A stretch of DNA of 64,000 nucleotides, from assembly GCF_001021555.1 (NCBI RefSeq), contig NZ_LDCP01000002.1, positions 620,001 through 684,000 on the forward strand, read 5' to 3'. Below the pieces are notes generated by a model. It had not been told where the DNA came from, did no database searches, and saw nothing but the letters and a program-made list of their open reading frames with translations. Positions 36,173-43,431 of this stretch are shown here, one piece after another; position 1 is the first letter of the stretch; every line of letters starts with the position of its first letter. The position numbers were made by a program, and so were the translations under genes. Source of the DNA: Aurantiacibacter marinus. GTDB lineage: Bacteria; Pseudomonadota; Alphaproteobacteria; Sphingomonadales; Sphingomonadaceae.

Positions 36173-36487
36173 ATGGCGAATAAGTACGAAGCGTCGATGA
36201 ATTTCGATCTGGAGATGGTCCGCGAATTTCTGGACCAGATCGAAGATGAGCTGGAGCTGGGCCTTGAAGTCGATGATTTGTTCGATTTTACAGAAAACAC
36301 CGATGTAGAAGACGAACGCCAGCGCACTTTCGATGTCGAATTCCGCGGCGATGATGTCAGCATGACCTATGTCGTATTCATGGACGACATAGATGCGCCT
36401 GATGTGGCATTTTTCGTCTCCGACGAAGAGCTTGCGGACGCCATCAACAAGCAGATGGAAGCCTTCTGCCAGAAACACGGTCTGTAG
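36173..36487 (+). CDS. Small highly acidic conserved-looking protein, unknown function
   Basis: A 104-residue soluble protein with about 31 Asp/Glu and only about 7 Lys/Arg. A strong AGAAGGAG ribosome site at 36158-36165 supports translation, and the gene is 31 bases after mgtE in the same direction. The alternating helix (FDLEMVREFLDQIEDELEL) and strand pattern suggest a compact alpha/beta fold. RraB-like RNase E inhibitors share acidity and size, but I do not see enough to claim it. Confidence 0.72.
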   Translation: MANKYEASMNFDLEMVREFLDQIEDELELGLEVDDLFDFTENTDVEDERQRTFDVEFRGDDVSMTYVVFMDDIDAPDVAFFVSDEELADAINKQMEAFCQKHGL

Positions 36488-36527
36488 TTCAGCTTGAGCG
36501 GCGGCGCAGGATGCCTAGATAGACACC

Positions 36528-36917
36528 ATGCCGCTCAACATCACCAAAATCGCCTTCGGCGCAAAAAGCTTTGCCGACATCGAAAGCTGGTATGCCGGGC
36601 GGCGCAGCCCGCATCTCACCACGCGCTATCGCCCGACGCGCTGGGAGGAGTGCATCGGCGGATCGCTGTACTGGATACACGAGCATAATCTGGTGGCCCG
36701 ATCCACAATCACGGGTTTTTCGCAAACCGACACAGGCCGCTGGCAGATAGAGCTTGAGCCGCGCCTGATCAAAGTCATGCCGAAGCCCAAGCGGGCGCAT
36801 CAGGGCTGGCGTTACCTGAAAATAGAACCGCCACGCGATCTGGAAGATGGCGAGGAAATCGGTGATATCATTCCCGGCAAGCTGGCGGGCAAATTGTCAC
36901 GGCTGGGACTGATCTGA
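36528..36917 (+). CDS. DUF1489 family protein
   Basis: A 129-residue protein matching alphaproteobacterial DUF1489: an N-terminal ITKIAFGAKSFADIESW, central GGSLYWIHEHNLVARSTITGF, and the C-terminal signature RAHQGWRYLKIEPPRDL. Cytoplasmic, function unknown. It lies 40 bases after the acidic protein and may share the mgtE transcript. Confidence 0.88.
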   Translation: MPLNITKIAFGAKSFADIESWYAGRRSPHLTTRYRPTRWEECIGGSLYWIHEHNLVARSTITGFSQTDTGRWQIELEPRLIKVMPKPKRAHQGWRYLKIEPPRDLEDGEEIGDIIPGKLAGKLSRLGLI

Positions 36918-36985
36918 AGCGCATTAAGCGTAGCGCAATATTCGCTCTGCCAGAAATTTCTTCAGTAAATTCAGAAGGAACGACC

Positions 36986-37327
36986 ATGAAGCCTTTTACC
37001 GTGCTTGGCATTGCCGCTGCGCTAGCCATCCCGACCGTTGCGAATGCGCAGGACACGCAAGTGGACCACGAAGCCCAGGCAGAGGCACCTGTCCCTGTAA
37101 CTGACGAAGATCTTGCACAATACGCTGCCCTCGTATTGCAGGGGCGCCGTGTCCAGAACAGCACGGACATGTCCGATGCTGAAAAGCAGGCCGCGCTTTT
37201 GCAAATTCTCACCGAGTCAGAAATGGGCTTGGCCCGGTTTACTGCGGTGTCTGAGGCAATCCGGGCAGATGAAGCTTTGCAAGCCCGTATGCAGCAGGAA
37301 GTCATCAGACAGCTTGCTGGACAGTAA
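36986..37327 (+). CDS. Small secreted protein, DUF4168-like
   Basis: A 113-residue protein with a signal peptide (MKPFTVLGIAAALAIPTVANAQ) and a short mostly helical mature part. VTDEDLAQYAALVLQ at the start and a C-terminal AIRADEALQARMQQEV resemble DUF4168 proteins, which are periplasmic and of unknown function. AGAAGGA ahead of the ATG is a good ribosome site. Family assignment is tentative. Confidence 0.7.
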   Translation: MKPFTVLGIAAALAIPTVANAQDTQVDHEAQAEAPVPVTDEDLAQYAALVLQGRRVQNSTDMSDAEKQAALLQILTESEMGLARFTAVSEAIRADEALQARMQQEVIRQLAGQ

Positions 37328-37329
37328 GC

Positions 37330-37509
37330 TCAGGCGGCGGCTTCGCGCTGCGCAATAACGCGCAAGGCCTTGGCGACAGTCTCGGGTTCCTGCGCGCCTT
37401 GCGGGACGTGTTGGTTGGCTAAAACGAAGGACGGCACGGCGGTAATTCCGCTTTTGCGGCCCCGCTCTGCCGCCCCGCACAGCCTCAGGCCGCACAGCTT
37501 TCGCCCTGC
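37330..37509 (-). pseudogene. Decayed C-terminal fragment of a DsbA/FrnE-family oxidoreductase
   Basis: Minus-strand frame ending at the TGA 37332-37330 encodes GITAVPSFVLANQHVPQGAQ followed by EPETVAKALRVIAQ. This is the cis-proline strand and C-terminal helix typical of DsbA-family FrnE or 2-hydroxychromene-carboxylate isomerase proteins (GVxGVPxFV...GAQxPE). The frame is closed upstream by a TAG at 37512-37510, there is no start codon or CxxC domain, and only about 45-50 residues look homologous. It therefore appears to be the remnant of a deleted gene next to nudC. Confidence 0.65.
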
Positions 37510-37578
37510 CTACATCGGCGTAGCGTACCGCGCACTACAGCCACCTCACGCCTGATCAGCCACCGAATTAAAGCTGCG

Positions 37579-38499
37579 TCAAACGCCGCGTTCCATCCAC
37601 CATTCGAGCAATGTGCGCGCGATGGCTTCTGATGGCGGTGCGCGAAAGCTGCTCGTCTCGCTGCCTGATAGCGCCTCGGCGATTTCGGCGCGGGTGAACC
37701 AGCGTGCGTCTTCGATCTCGGTCTCATCCAGAGTAAGTTGGCGCCCTGTGGCATAGCCGTGGCAGCCGATCATCAATTGCGAAGGGAACGGCCATGGCTG
37801 GCTGGCGACATAGGTAACGCCGCCGACAATGACGCCCACTTCTTCCAGCACTTCACGCGCGACCGCTTCTTCGATGCATTCGCCCGGTTCAATGAACCCT
37901 GCGAGCGCCGAATACGACCGTTCGGGAAAATTCGCGCCGCGCCCCAGCAGCAAATCGCCATCATGTTCGATCAGCATGATCGCGACGGGATCGGTGCGCG
38001 GAAAATGGGGCGCACCGCAGCCGCCAGTGCCAGTGCCAGCGCCATTGCCAGTGTCCAACTTGGCGCAATCACGCTGCCAGCCGCCTTTCGAAAGCGTGGT
38101 GGGTTTGCCGCAATTGGCACAGAACCGGTGCCGGGCGTGCCAGTCCACCAGACTGCGCGCGCCGGCATAGATCGCCAATTCACGCGGGGCCAATTGCATC
38201 AGCAGTGCACGATTGCCGCGCTGTTCATAGGCGGGCCGCGTATCGCCCTTTTCCGCTACTGGAGCAAACAGCGGTATGCCCTCCTTCAGGCCAAGAAACA
38301 CCAGCTCTGCATCATCCGGTACGGCATCCAGCGCGGTCCAGACCAGCGCATCGCCGTCCATATGCGGCATCAGCCCATCCATCGACAAAAGCCGAGCATC
38401 CGGCCGGGCCCGCATGGCAGCGAGATTTGCTGGATCGGCACGGGTATGATCGTCACGGTCCAATCCGTGACCGGTTATCGCGGGCCGAAATTGGGCCAT
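37579..38499 (-). CDS. nudC: NAD(+)/NADH diphosphatase NudC, with enlarged zinc ribbon
   Basis: A 306-residue Nudix hydrolase that cleaves NADH and removes NAD caps from RNA in known members. The Nudix box spans 201-223 (GFIEPGECIEEAVAREVLEE then VGV), and the diagnostic SQPWPFPSQ follows it. Zinc cysteines are C127, C130, C145 and C161. The last two are normally a CxxC pair but are split here by a Gly/Thr/Ala-rich insert (KLDTGNGAGTGTGG). ATG 38499 shares a base with the upstream hydrolase stop (TGATG), so the two are translationally coupled. Confidence 0.92.
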   Translation of the reverse strand: MAQFRPAITGHGLDRDDHTRADPANLAAMRARPDARLLSMDGLMPHMDGDALVWTALDAVPDDAELVFLGLKEGIPLFAPVAEKGDTRPAYEQRGNRALLMQLAPRELAIYAGARSLVDWHARHRFCANCGKPTTLSKGGWQRDCAKLDTGNGAGTGTGGCGAPHFPRTDPVAIMLIEHDGDLLLGRGANFPERSYSALAGFIEPGECIEEAVAREVLEEVGVIVGGVTYVASQPWPFPSQLMIGCHGYATGRQLTLDETEIEDARWFTRAEIAEALSGSETSSFRAPPSEAIARTLLEWWMERGV

Positions 38500-39848
38500 C
38501 AGGACGCCATCATCGCCATGGCATCCTCTGCGACAGCTAGCGGGAAGCGCGCCTGGATGTCGTAATTTTCGGCAGGCATATACTGGGTCATCAAAGTATG
38601 CCGTAGCCCGGCCCGCATATTCACAAGACCCACCGTTCCCGCCGCACCGAACCAGCCGAACAATCCAGCGGCGGCGCCCTGCCCGGTCAATCCCGCCGCA
38701 CCGAAGCCGAAGGTCAACCCATTGGCGGAGAACCTGCCATTGGCAGCCAGCGTTTCGGGAAACAGGTCCGATGTGCCAAGCCGCACTGCGGCCTCGCTCA
38801 TCACGCGCACGCCGTCGATTTCACCATATCCGGCCAGCATCCGCAGGAAGCGGTCATAATCGCGCGCGCTGGAGACAAGCCCTGCCCCGCCAAACGGGAA
38901 GGCCGGTTCGTCAAGAAAGATCGAACTTCCCGGAAGATCGAGCGGCACGGGAAAGCCGCCCATCAGGAAGTAATTGGCCGATAGGCGGCCGGCATCCTGC
39001 CGGGAGACACGGAAGCTGGTGCTGTCCATGCCTACCGGTCCGAGAATGCGTTCCTGCAGAAAAGTGTCGAAGTCCTGTCCGGTTACCACCTCTATCACGC
39101 GGCCCAGCAGATCGGTCGCCACCGAATAGCTCCACCGTGTGCCCGGCTGACGGACCAACGGCATTTCCGCCAGCCTGTCGGCAAAGGCGGCCAGACTGGG
39201 CGCAGGCGTGCCGCCAAGCAAATCCTGCGCAATCGCCATCCGGCTTGCTGAAAAAGGTACAAGGCCAGCGCGCGAATATGCGGCTTTTAGCGGCCCGTTC
39301 TGGACAATCGTGTAGCCCAGGCCTGCCGTATGGGTCAGCAGATGACGAATAGTGATGTGCCGTTCAGCAGGCTCCAGATTGTCAGCCGTGATCGCTCCGT
39401 CATACTGCTTTTGCACGCGCATGTTGCGGAAGGCAGGCAGAATTTCATGCAGCGGCTGGTCCAGGCTGATGAGGCCATCATCAATGCACATCATCATTGC
39501 CATGCCGGTGATAGGCTTCGTCATTGAATAGATACGGAACAGCGTATCCGGACCTACGGCGCTTCCCCCTTCAAATGTTCGCGATCCGGCGGAAACGAAA
39601 TCCGGCGCGGTTTGACCAAAGCCCATTCCGGCAACCATCCCTGCCACACGGCGATCATCGACATAAGATCGGATGAAGCGCGAAACCGCTGGCCAGCGGC
39701 TTGCGGCCCTGTGCGCCGCTGGAAGGTCCTGCGCAAAGGCGGCAGGTCCAAACGGCAACGCCGAAAACGCAGCGCCCGCACCCAGCATCGCGCCTGAACG
39801 GAGAGCCGCACGGCGCGAAAAGGCGAGAGAAAAAAGCTGCTGCTGCAT
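38499..39848 (-). CDS. Tat-exported serine hydrolase, beta-lactamase fold
   Basis: A 449-residue protein with a twin-arginine signal (FSRRAALRSGAMLGAG) ending near AAFAQ, so exported folded to the periplasm. SxxK is SMTK in FRIYSMTKPITGMAM, and a Tyr-Ser motif occurs in RWSYSVATDLLGRV where class C enzymes have YxN. The C-terminal region LFGWFGAAGTVG fits the HxG/KTG-like site of PF00144 esterases such as EstB. Likely an esterase; beta-lactamase activity is not implied. Coupled to nudC. Confidence 0.9.
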   Translation of the reverse strand: MQQQLFSLAFSRRAALRSGAMLGAGAAFSALPFGPAAFAQDLPAAHRAASRWPAVSRFIRSYVDDRRVAGMVAGMGFGQTAPDFVSAGSRTFEGGSAVGPDTLFRIYSMTKPITGMAMMMCIDDGLISLDQPLHEILPAFRNMRVQKQYDGAITADNLEPAERHITIRHLLTHTAGLGYTIVQNGPLKAAYSRAGLVPFSASRMAIAQDLLGGTPAPSLAAFADRLAEMPLVRQPGTRWSYSVATDLLGRVIEVVTGQDFDTFLQERILGPVGMDSTSFRVSRQDAGRLSANYFLMGGFPVPLDLPGSSIFLDEPAFPFGGAGLVSSARDYDRFLRMLAGYGEIDGVRVMSEAAVRLGTSDLFPETLAANGRFSANGLTFGFGAAGLTGQGAAAGLFGWFGAAGTVGLVNMRAGLRHTLMTQYMPAENYDIQARFPLAVAEDAMAMMAS

Positions 39849-39949
39849 GGAGGTAACTCTTTCGGGAAGGAATTTCAGTGCGGTGATTAAGCCGCAAATT
39901 TGGGCGCGGCAAGGTTGCAGATCGCTACTGTGTTACCTATCTATAACGC

Positions 39950-40171
39950 ATGCTGAACGTACTTTCGATCCTCATCGGCCTGCTGTCGCTGGTCATCGTT
40001 ATTCCCGCACAGATCCCGTTTCTTGGCATTGCCAACTGGATTGCCCTGCCATTCATTGTGGTCGGCCTGGTCATAGGCCAATTGTCGAGCAGCAATGGCG
40101 GGCGCAATCTGTGCCTCGTGATCTTCGCAGTCGCCGTGGTTCGCCTGATGCTGGGCGGCGGGGTTATCTAA
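39950..40171 (+). CDS. Small two-span membrane protein
   Basis: A 73-residue hydrophobic protein with membrane segments at about 2-19 and 27-45 and a shorter third hydrophobic stretch at 53-68. The hydrophobic pattern and clean ATG start support it as a real gene, as does its stop, which overlaps the mutY stop in the CTAA arrangement seen elsewhere in this window. No family recognised. Confidence 0.6.
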   Translation: MLNVLSILIGLLSLVIVIPAQIPFLGIANWIALPFIVVGLVIGQLSSSNGGRNLCLVIFAVAVVRLMLGGGVI

Positions 40172-41199
40172 TCGCGCGCCGCCAGCACCAGCCGCGCCGC
40201 CTTCGCGAACAATGTTGGCAGGCCTGCTTCCTCGATTGAGCCAGTGGGCCACCACTCACCCTCGCCGCCGGGCGCAGGGCGGTGTTCGGCATGAACGGCA
40301 ACGCCAAGCTCAAGATCGAAATGGGTGAAAGAATGGCGCACCACCCCAGCCGCTTTCCATGCGCCTGAAAGTGGCGCGTCCTTGTTCCCGTCACCGCGCG
40401 CCGACCAGCCATCATCGGGTAAGCTGCGCATTCCGCCCAGCATCCCCTTGCCCGGCCTCTTGACCAACCACACGGCATCATCGCGCTCTATCCAGAACGC
40501 TGTTCCCGTGCGGCTTGGCTTGGCCTTTTTGGGCGCCTTTACCGGCAGACGCAGCGGGTCGCCGCTCGCGCGCCCTTTGCAAACCTTTTGCAACGGGCAC
40601 AGCAGGCATTTCGCATCGCGCGATGTGCAGATGCCCGATCCAAGATCCATCAGGCCTTGTGCAAAATCGCCTGCGCGGGTGTCTGGCGTAATCGAATCAG
40701 CCTTGACCCGAATGGTCTTCCGCGCACCGGGCAGCGAATCTTCAATCGCGAAAAGCCGCGCCACAACCCGCTCTACATTGGCATCTACCACCACCGCCCG
40801 CCGGCCAAACGCAATCGCCGCCACCGCCGCTGCGGTATAGTCACCTAACCCCGGTAGTTTGCGCAAGTCCGCCTCGGTATCTGGAAATGCGCCCAGTGCG
40901 GCAACCTCGGCAGCGCATTTCACGACATTGCGCGCGCGCGAGTAATATCCCAGCCCCGCCCACGCAGCCATCACCTCCTCCTCCGGCGCAGCGGCAAGCG
41001 CCTGCACGGTCGGCCAGCGTTCCGTGAATTTGGCGAAATAGGGCTTTACCGCCGCAACGGTCGTTTGTTGCAGCATGACTTCGGACAGCCACACGCGGTA
41101 CGGATCGGGCGGTGTCGTAGACGGGGCCGCACGCCATGGAAGATCACGGGCATGGGCATCATACCAGTCGAGAAGCATTGATGAGACAGTAGCGGTCAC
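40168..41199 (-). CDS. mutY: A/G-specific adenine DNA glycosylase MutY
   Basis: A 343-residue base-excision repair enzyme removing A mispaired with 8-oxoG. The HhH-GPD domain has E40 in SEVMLQQT, LPGLGDYTAAAVAAIAF and catalytic D139 in VVVDANVERV. The [4Fe-4S] loop is C191-x6-C198-x2-C201-x5-C207. The C-terminal Nudix-like domain recognises 8-oxoG. The frame is open to 41379; GTG 41199 (or ATG 41178) gives the normal N-terminus before LLDWYDAHARDLPWR. Divergent from the DciA-like gene by about 14 bases. Confidence 0.95.
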   Translation of the reverse strand: MTATVSSMLLDWYDAHARDLPWRAAPSTTPPDPYRVWLSEVMLQQTTVAAVKPYFAKFTERWPTVQALAAAPEEEVMAAWAGLGYYSRARNVVKCAAEVAALGAFPDTEADLRKLPGLGDYTAAAVAAIAFGRRAVVVDANVERVVARLFAIEDSLPGARKTIRVKADSITPDTRAGDFAQGLMDLGSGICTSRDAKCLLCPLQKVCKGRASGDPLRLPVKAPKKAKPSRTGTAFWIERDDAVWLVKRPGKGMLGGMRSLPDDGWSARGDGNKDAPLSGAWKAAGVVRHSFTHFDLELGVAVHAEHRPAPGGEGEWWPTGSIEEAGLPTLFAKAARLVLAARD

Positions 41200-41213
41200 G
41201 CGCAGCCTATGGC

Positions 41214-41798
41214 ATGAGGCTGGCGTCCATGGAACGCGATAACAAACCGAAATCGGGGAAGATCCCAAAAACGGCTGCCGGAAAAATTCCGCGCCGGACG
41301 GTGAAGCCTTATGAACGCCCGCGCGGTGGCCCGGCGCGGCCGGTGTCCGAACTGGTGCCGCAAATCGGACGCGCTGCATTTCGCCGGTTCGGGTTTGTGC
41401 AAAGCTCCGTCGTCACGCGCTGGCCCGAAATTGTCGGCCTGCAGCACGCAAAGGTCTGCGCGCCCGAAAGCATTCGTTTCCCGCCTGGCGAGAAATCGGA
41501 CGGCATCTTGCAACTGGTCGTCGCACCGGCCCATGCCCCGCTGATCCAGCATGTCATTCCCGAAATCATGGAGCGGGTAAACCGCTTCTTCGGCTACAAG
41601 GCAGTGGCCAAGGTGAAGATCCGGCAAGGGGCGGTTAAGCCGCCCCCTGCTGGAGAGAAAAGAACCGCGCCGCTTTCGTTGAAACCCATTCCGATGGATC
41701 TTGGCGAAGGCTTGCGCGATATCGGCGATCCTGAACTGCGGGCAGTACTGGAATCACTCGCCCGTTCGGTAGTCAACAAAGAGGATGGTAATACATGA
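41214..41798 (+). CDS. DUF721/DciA-like protein
   Basis: A 194-residue protein with a central DUF721 (DciA) domain: FGFVQSSVVTRWPEIVG, then LVVAPAHAPLIQHVIPEIMERVNRFFG. DciA proteins help load the replicative helicase DnaB in bacteria lacking DnaC. The basic N-terminus and extended C-terminus are typical of alphaproteobacterial forms. ATG 41229 is an alternative start. It overlaps the next gene by four bases (ATGA); the mutY / DUF721-dsbA-dsbA-smc order is common in sphingomonads. Confidence 0.88.
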   Translation: MRLASMERDNKPKSGKIPKTAAGKIPRRTVKPYERPRGGPARPVSELVPQIGRAAFRRFGFVQSSVVTRWPEIVGLQHAKVCAPESIRFPPGEKSDGILQLVVAPAHAPLIQHVIPEIMERVNRFFGYKAVAKVKIRQGAVKPPPAGEKRTAPLSLKPIPMDLGEGLRDIGDPELRAVLESLARSVVNKEDGNT

Positions 41799-42517
41799 CA
41801 CAGCTGCGCGTTTCGCGGCATTTTCTGCCGGCCATAGGGGCCGCGCTTGCCGCATTGGCACTGCCTGCTGCGCCTGCCATGGCGCAGGATTGGAATACCC
41901 AGATAGTCGAAACCGATCAGGGCACCCGCGTGGGTAATCCCGAAGCGCCGATGCAGCTTGTCGAATTTGTCAGTTACACCTGCCCGCATTGCGCGCATTT
42001 CGAGCAGGAATCCGAAGCAGAGCTGAAATATGTCTATGTGCTGGAAGGTCTGGCAAATGTGGAAATCCGCCACCTGATCCGCAATTCGATTGATGTCGCC
42101 GCAGCACTTGTGACCGAATGCGGACCGGTGGAGAATTTCTTCAATAACCACCGGACCATGCTGTTCACGCAGGACGAATGGCTCAATCGTGCACGTGGGA
42201 TTTCCGCGGCACAGCAGGCCCGCTGGAACAGCGGAACCATTTCCTCGCGAATGCGCGCCATCGGCAATGATCTGGATTTTCACGAGATCATGGAGGGCCG
42301 CGGCTACAGTTACAGCGATGTCGATAATTGCCTGGCCGATGCCGAACGTGCGATCGCTCTGGTTGAAAAATCCGCCGCCAATTCGGCTGAGTTCAATGTC
42401 CTTTCAACGCCAAGTTTCGTACTTAATGGCGCCTTGCTCGAAGACGTCCATGACTGGCCTACATTGGGTCGGTTGATGGCTCCGACCCGTGAATCCGCCT
42501 TGACTGCTACCGAATAA
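41795..42517 (+). CDS. DsbA-family periplasmic thiol oxidoreductase
   Basis: A 240-residue exported protein (signal ending APAMAQ) with a thioredoxin-fold DsbA domain. The active site is C63-P-H-C66 in SYTCPHCAHFE, and the cis-proline is in STPSFVLNG. This is the classical DsbA dipeptide PH, so oxidase activity is likely. Coupled to the DUF721 gene upstream; a second DsbA-like gene follows after 127 bases. Confidence 0.9.
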   Translation: MTQLRVSRHFLPAIGAALAALALPAAPAMAQDWNTQIVETDQGTRVGNPEAPMQLVEFVSYTCPHCAHFEQESEAELKYVYVLEGLANVEIRHLIRNSIDVAAALVTECGPVENFFNNHRTMLFTQDEWLNRARGISAAQQARWNSGTISSRMRAIGNDLDFHEIMEGRGYSYSDVDNCLADAERAIALVEKSAANSAEFNVLSTPSFVLNGALLEDVHDWPTLGRLMAPTRESALTATE

Positions 42518-42555
42518 GAAGAAAACACCCCGATATTAGGGAAAACTCTGTGCAA

Positions 42556-42583
42556 AAGCGCCGTTTCAGGGCCCTCGGCGCTT
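42556..42583. repeat. Hairpin between the two dsbA-like genes
   Basis: AAGCGCCG (42556-42563) and CGGCGCTT (42576-42583) form a perfect 8-base stem with a 12-base loop. On the plus strand no T-run follows, so it is at best an attenuator or mRNA stabiliser; a short T-run exists only on the minus strand, where no gene ends. Confidence 0.4.
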
Positions 42584-42644
42584 CCGCCTCTGCGATTGAT
42601 ACGTCTAGTTTGCGGGCTCGCCATACGACGGAAAGATATTTGCC

Positions 42645-43412
42645 ATGACGACACTTCGCCGCCTCTCGCCTGCCAAAATCGCCTGGACCATTATCGCAGC
42701 ACCGCTTGCGCTGGCGCTCGGCGCTTGCGGCGGGGAAACCGAAGGTGGCGCTGTCGATGGCGATCCCATTTCGGCCATCCCGGCACCCGACGGGCAGGCA
42801 TGGACCGATGTGGTTCAGGTGACGGAAGAGGACGGCTATCTTCTCGGCAATCCCGATGCGCCGCTCAAACTAATCGAATACGCCTCGCTGACGTGCGGTG
42901 CCTGCGCAAACTTTGCCCAAACCGGCGCATCGCCGCTGAAGGAAGAATATGTCAGTACCGGGGTCGTGTCGTATGAACTGCGCAATCTGGTGCGCGATGG
43001 GTACGACCTGACGCTTGCCCGCCTTACCCGATGCGGTGCGCCGGAAAGCTTTCATCCCCTTTCGGACCAGGTCTGGTTGAACTTCGATCAGATCATGAAT
43101 GGTGCGCAGCAAGGCCAACAGGCCATGCAGCAGTTGGGCGACTTGCCCGACAATCAGATATATGTCGCCGTTGCCGAAACAGCTGGTTTCCTGGATTTCT
43201 TCGCATCGCGCGGGATCAGCCGCGATCAGGCCGCAAGCTGCCTTTCCGATAACGCCTCTGTCCTCGCGATTGGCGAACGGTCCGATACGCAGGCTGGCGA
43301 ACTGGGGATCACTTCCACTCCGACTTTCATTCTCAACGGTCGCCAGCTTGATGAACGCAGCTGGACCGATCTGGAGCCGGTGCTGCAACGCGCCGGCGCC
43401 CGCGAAGAGTAA
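42645..43412 (+). CDS. DsbA-family lipoprotein thiol oxidoreductase
   Basis: A 255-residue predicted lipoprotein (lipobox LGAC, C28) with a DsbA-like domain. The active site is C84-G-A-C87 in SLTCGACANF, and the cis-proline is in TSTPTFILNG. The unusual GA dipeptide would change the redox potential relative to the CPHC neighbour, so the pair may have different roles such as oxidase and reductase or isomerase. A tandem duplication with divergence is likely. The smc gene starts 19 bases after it. Confidence 0.9.
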   Translation: MTTLRRLSPAKIAWTIIAAPLALALGACGGETEGGAVDGDPISAIPAPDGQAWTDVVQVTEEDGYLLGNPDAPLKLIEYASLTCGACANFAQTGASPLKEEYVSTGVVSYELRNLVRDGYDLTLARLTRCGAPESFHPLSDQVWLNFDQIMNGAQQGQQAMQQLGDLPDNQIYVAVAETAGFLDFFASRGISRDQAASCLSDNASVLAIGERSDTQAGELGITSTPTFILNGRQLDERSWTDLEPVLQRAGAREE

Positions 43413-43431
43413 GGCACAGGCGGGGCAAGGC

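Noticed and set aside
35026-36363. 445-codon minus-strand frame opposite mgtE
   Set aside because: MgtE membrane helices and CBS domains are complete on the plus strand; the His/Asp-rich shadow is low-complexity.
43099-43431. 111-codon N-terminal extension of SMC
   Set aside because: It lies within the DsbA-like lipoprotein gene; the canonical SMC N-terminus begins at 43432.
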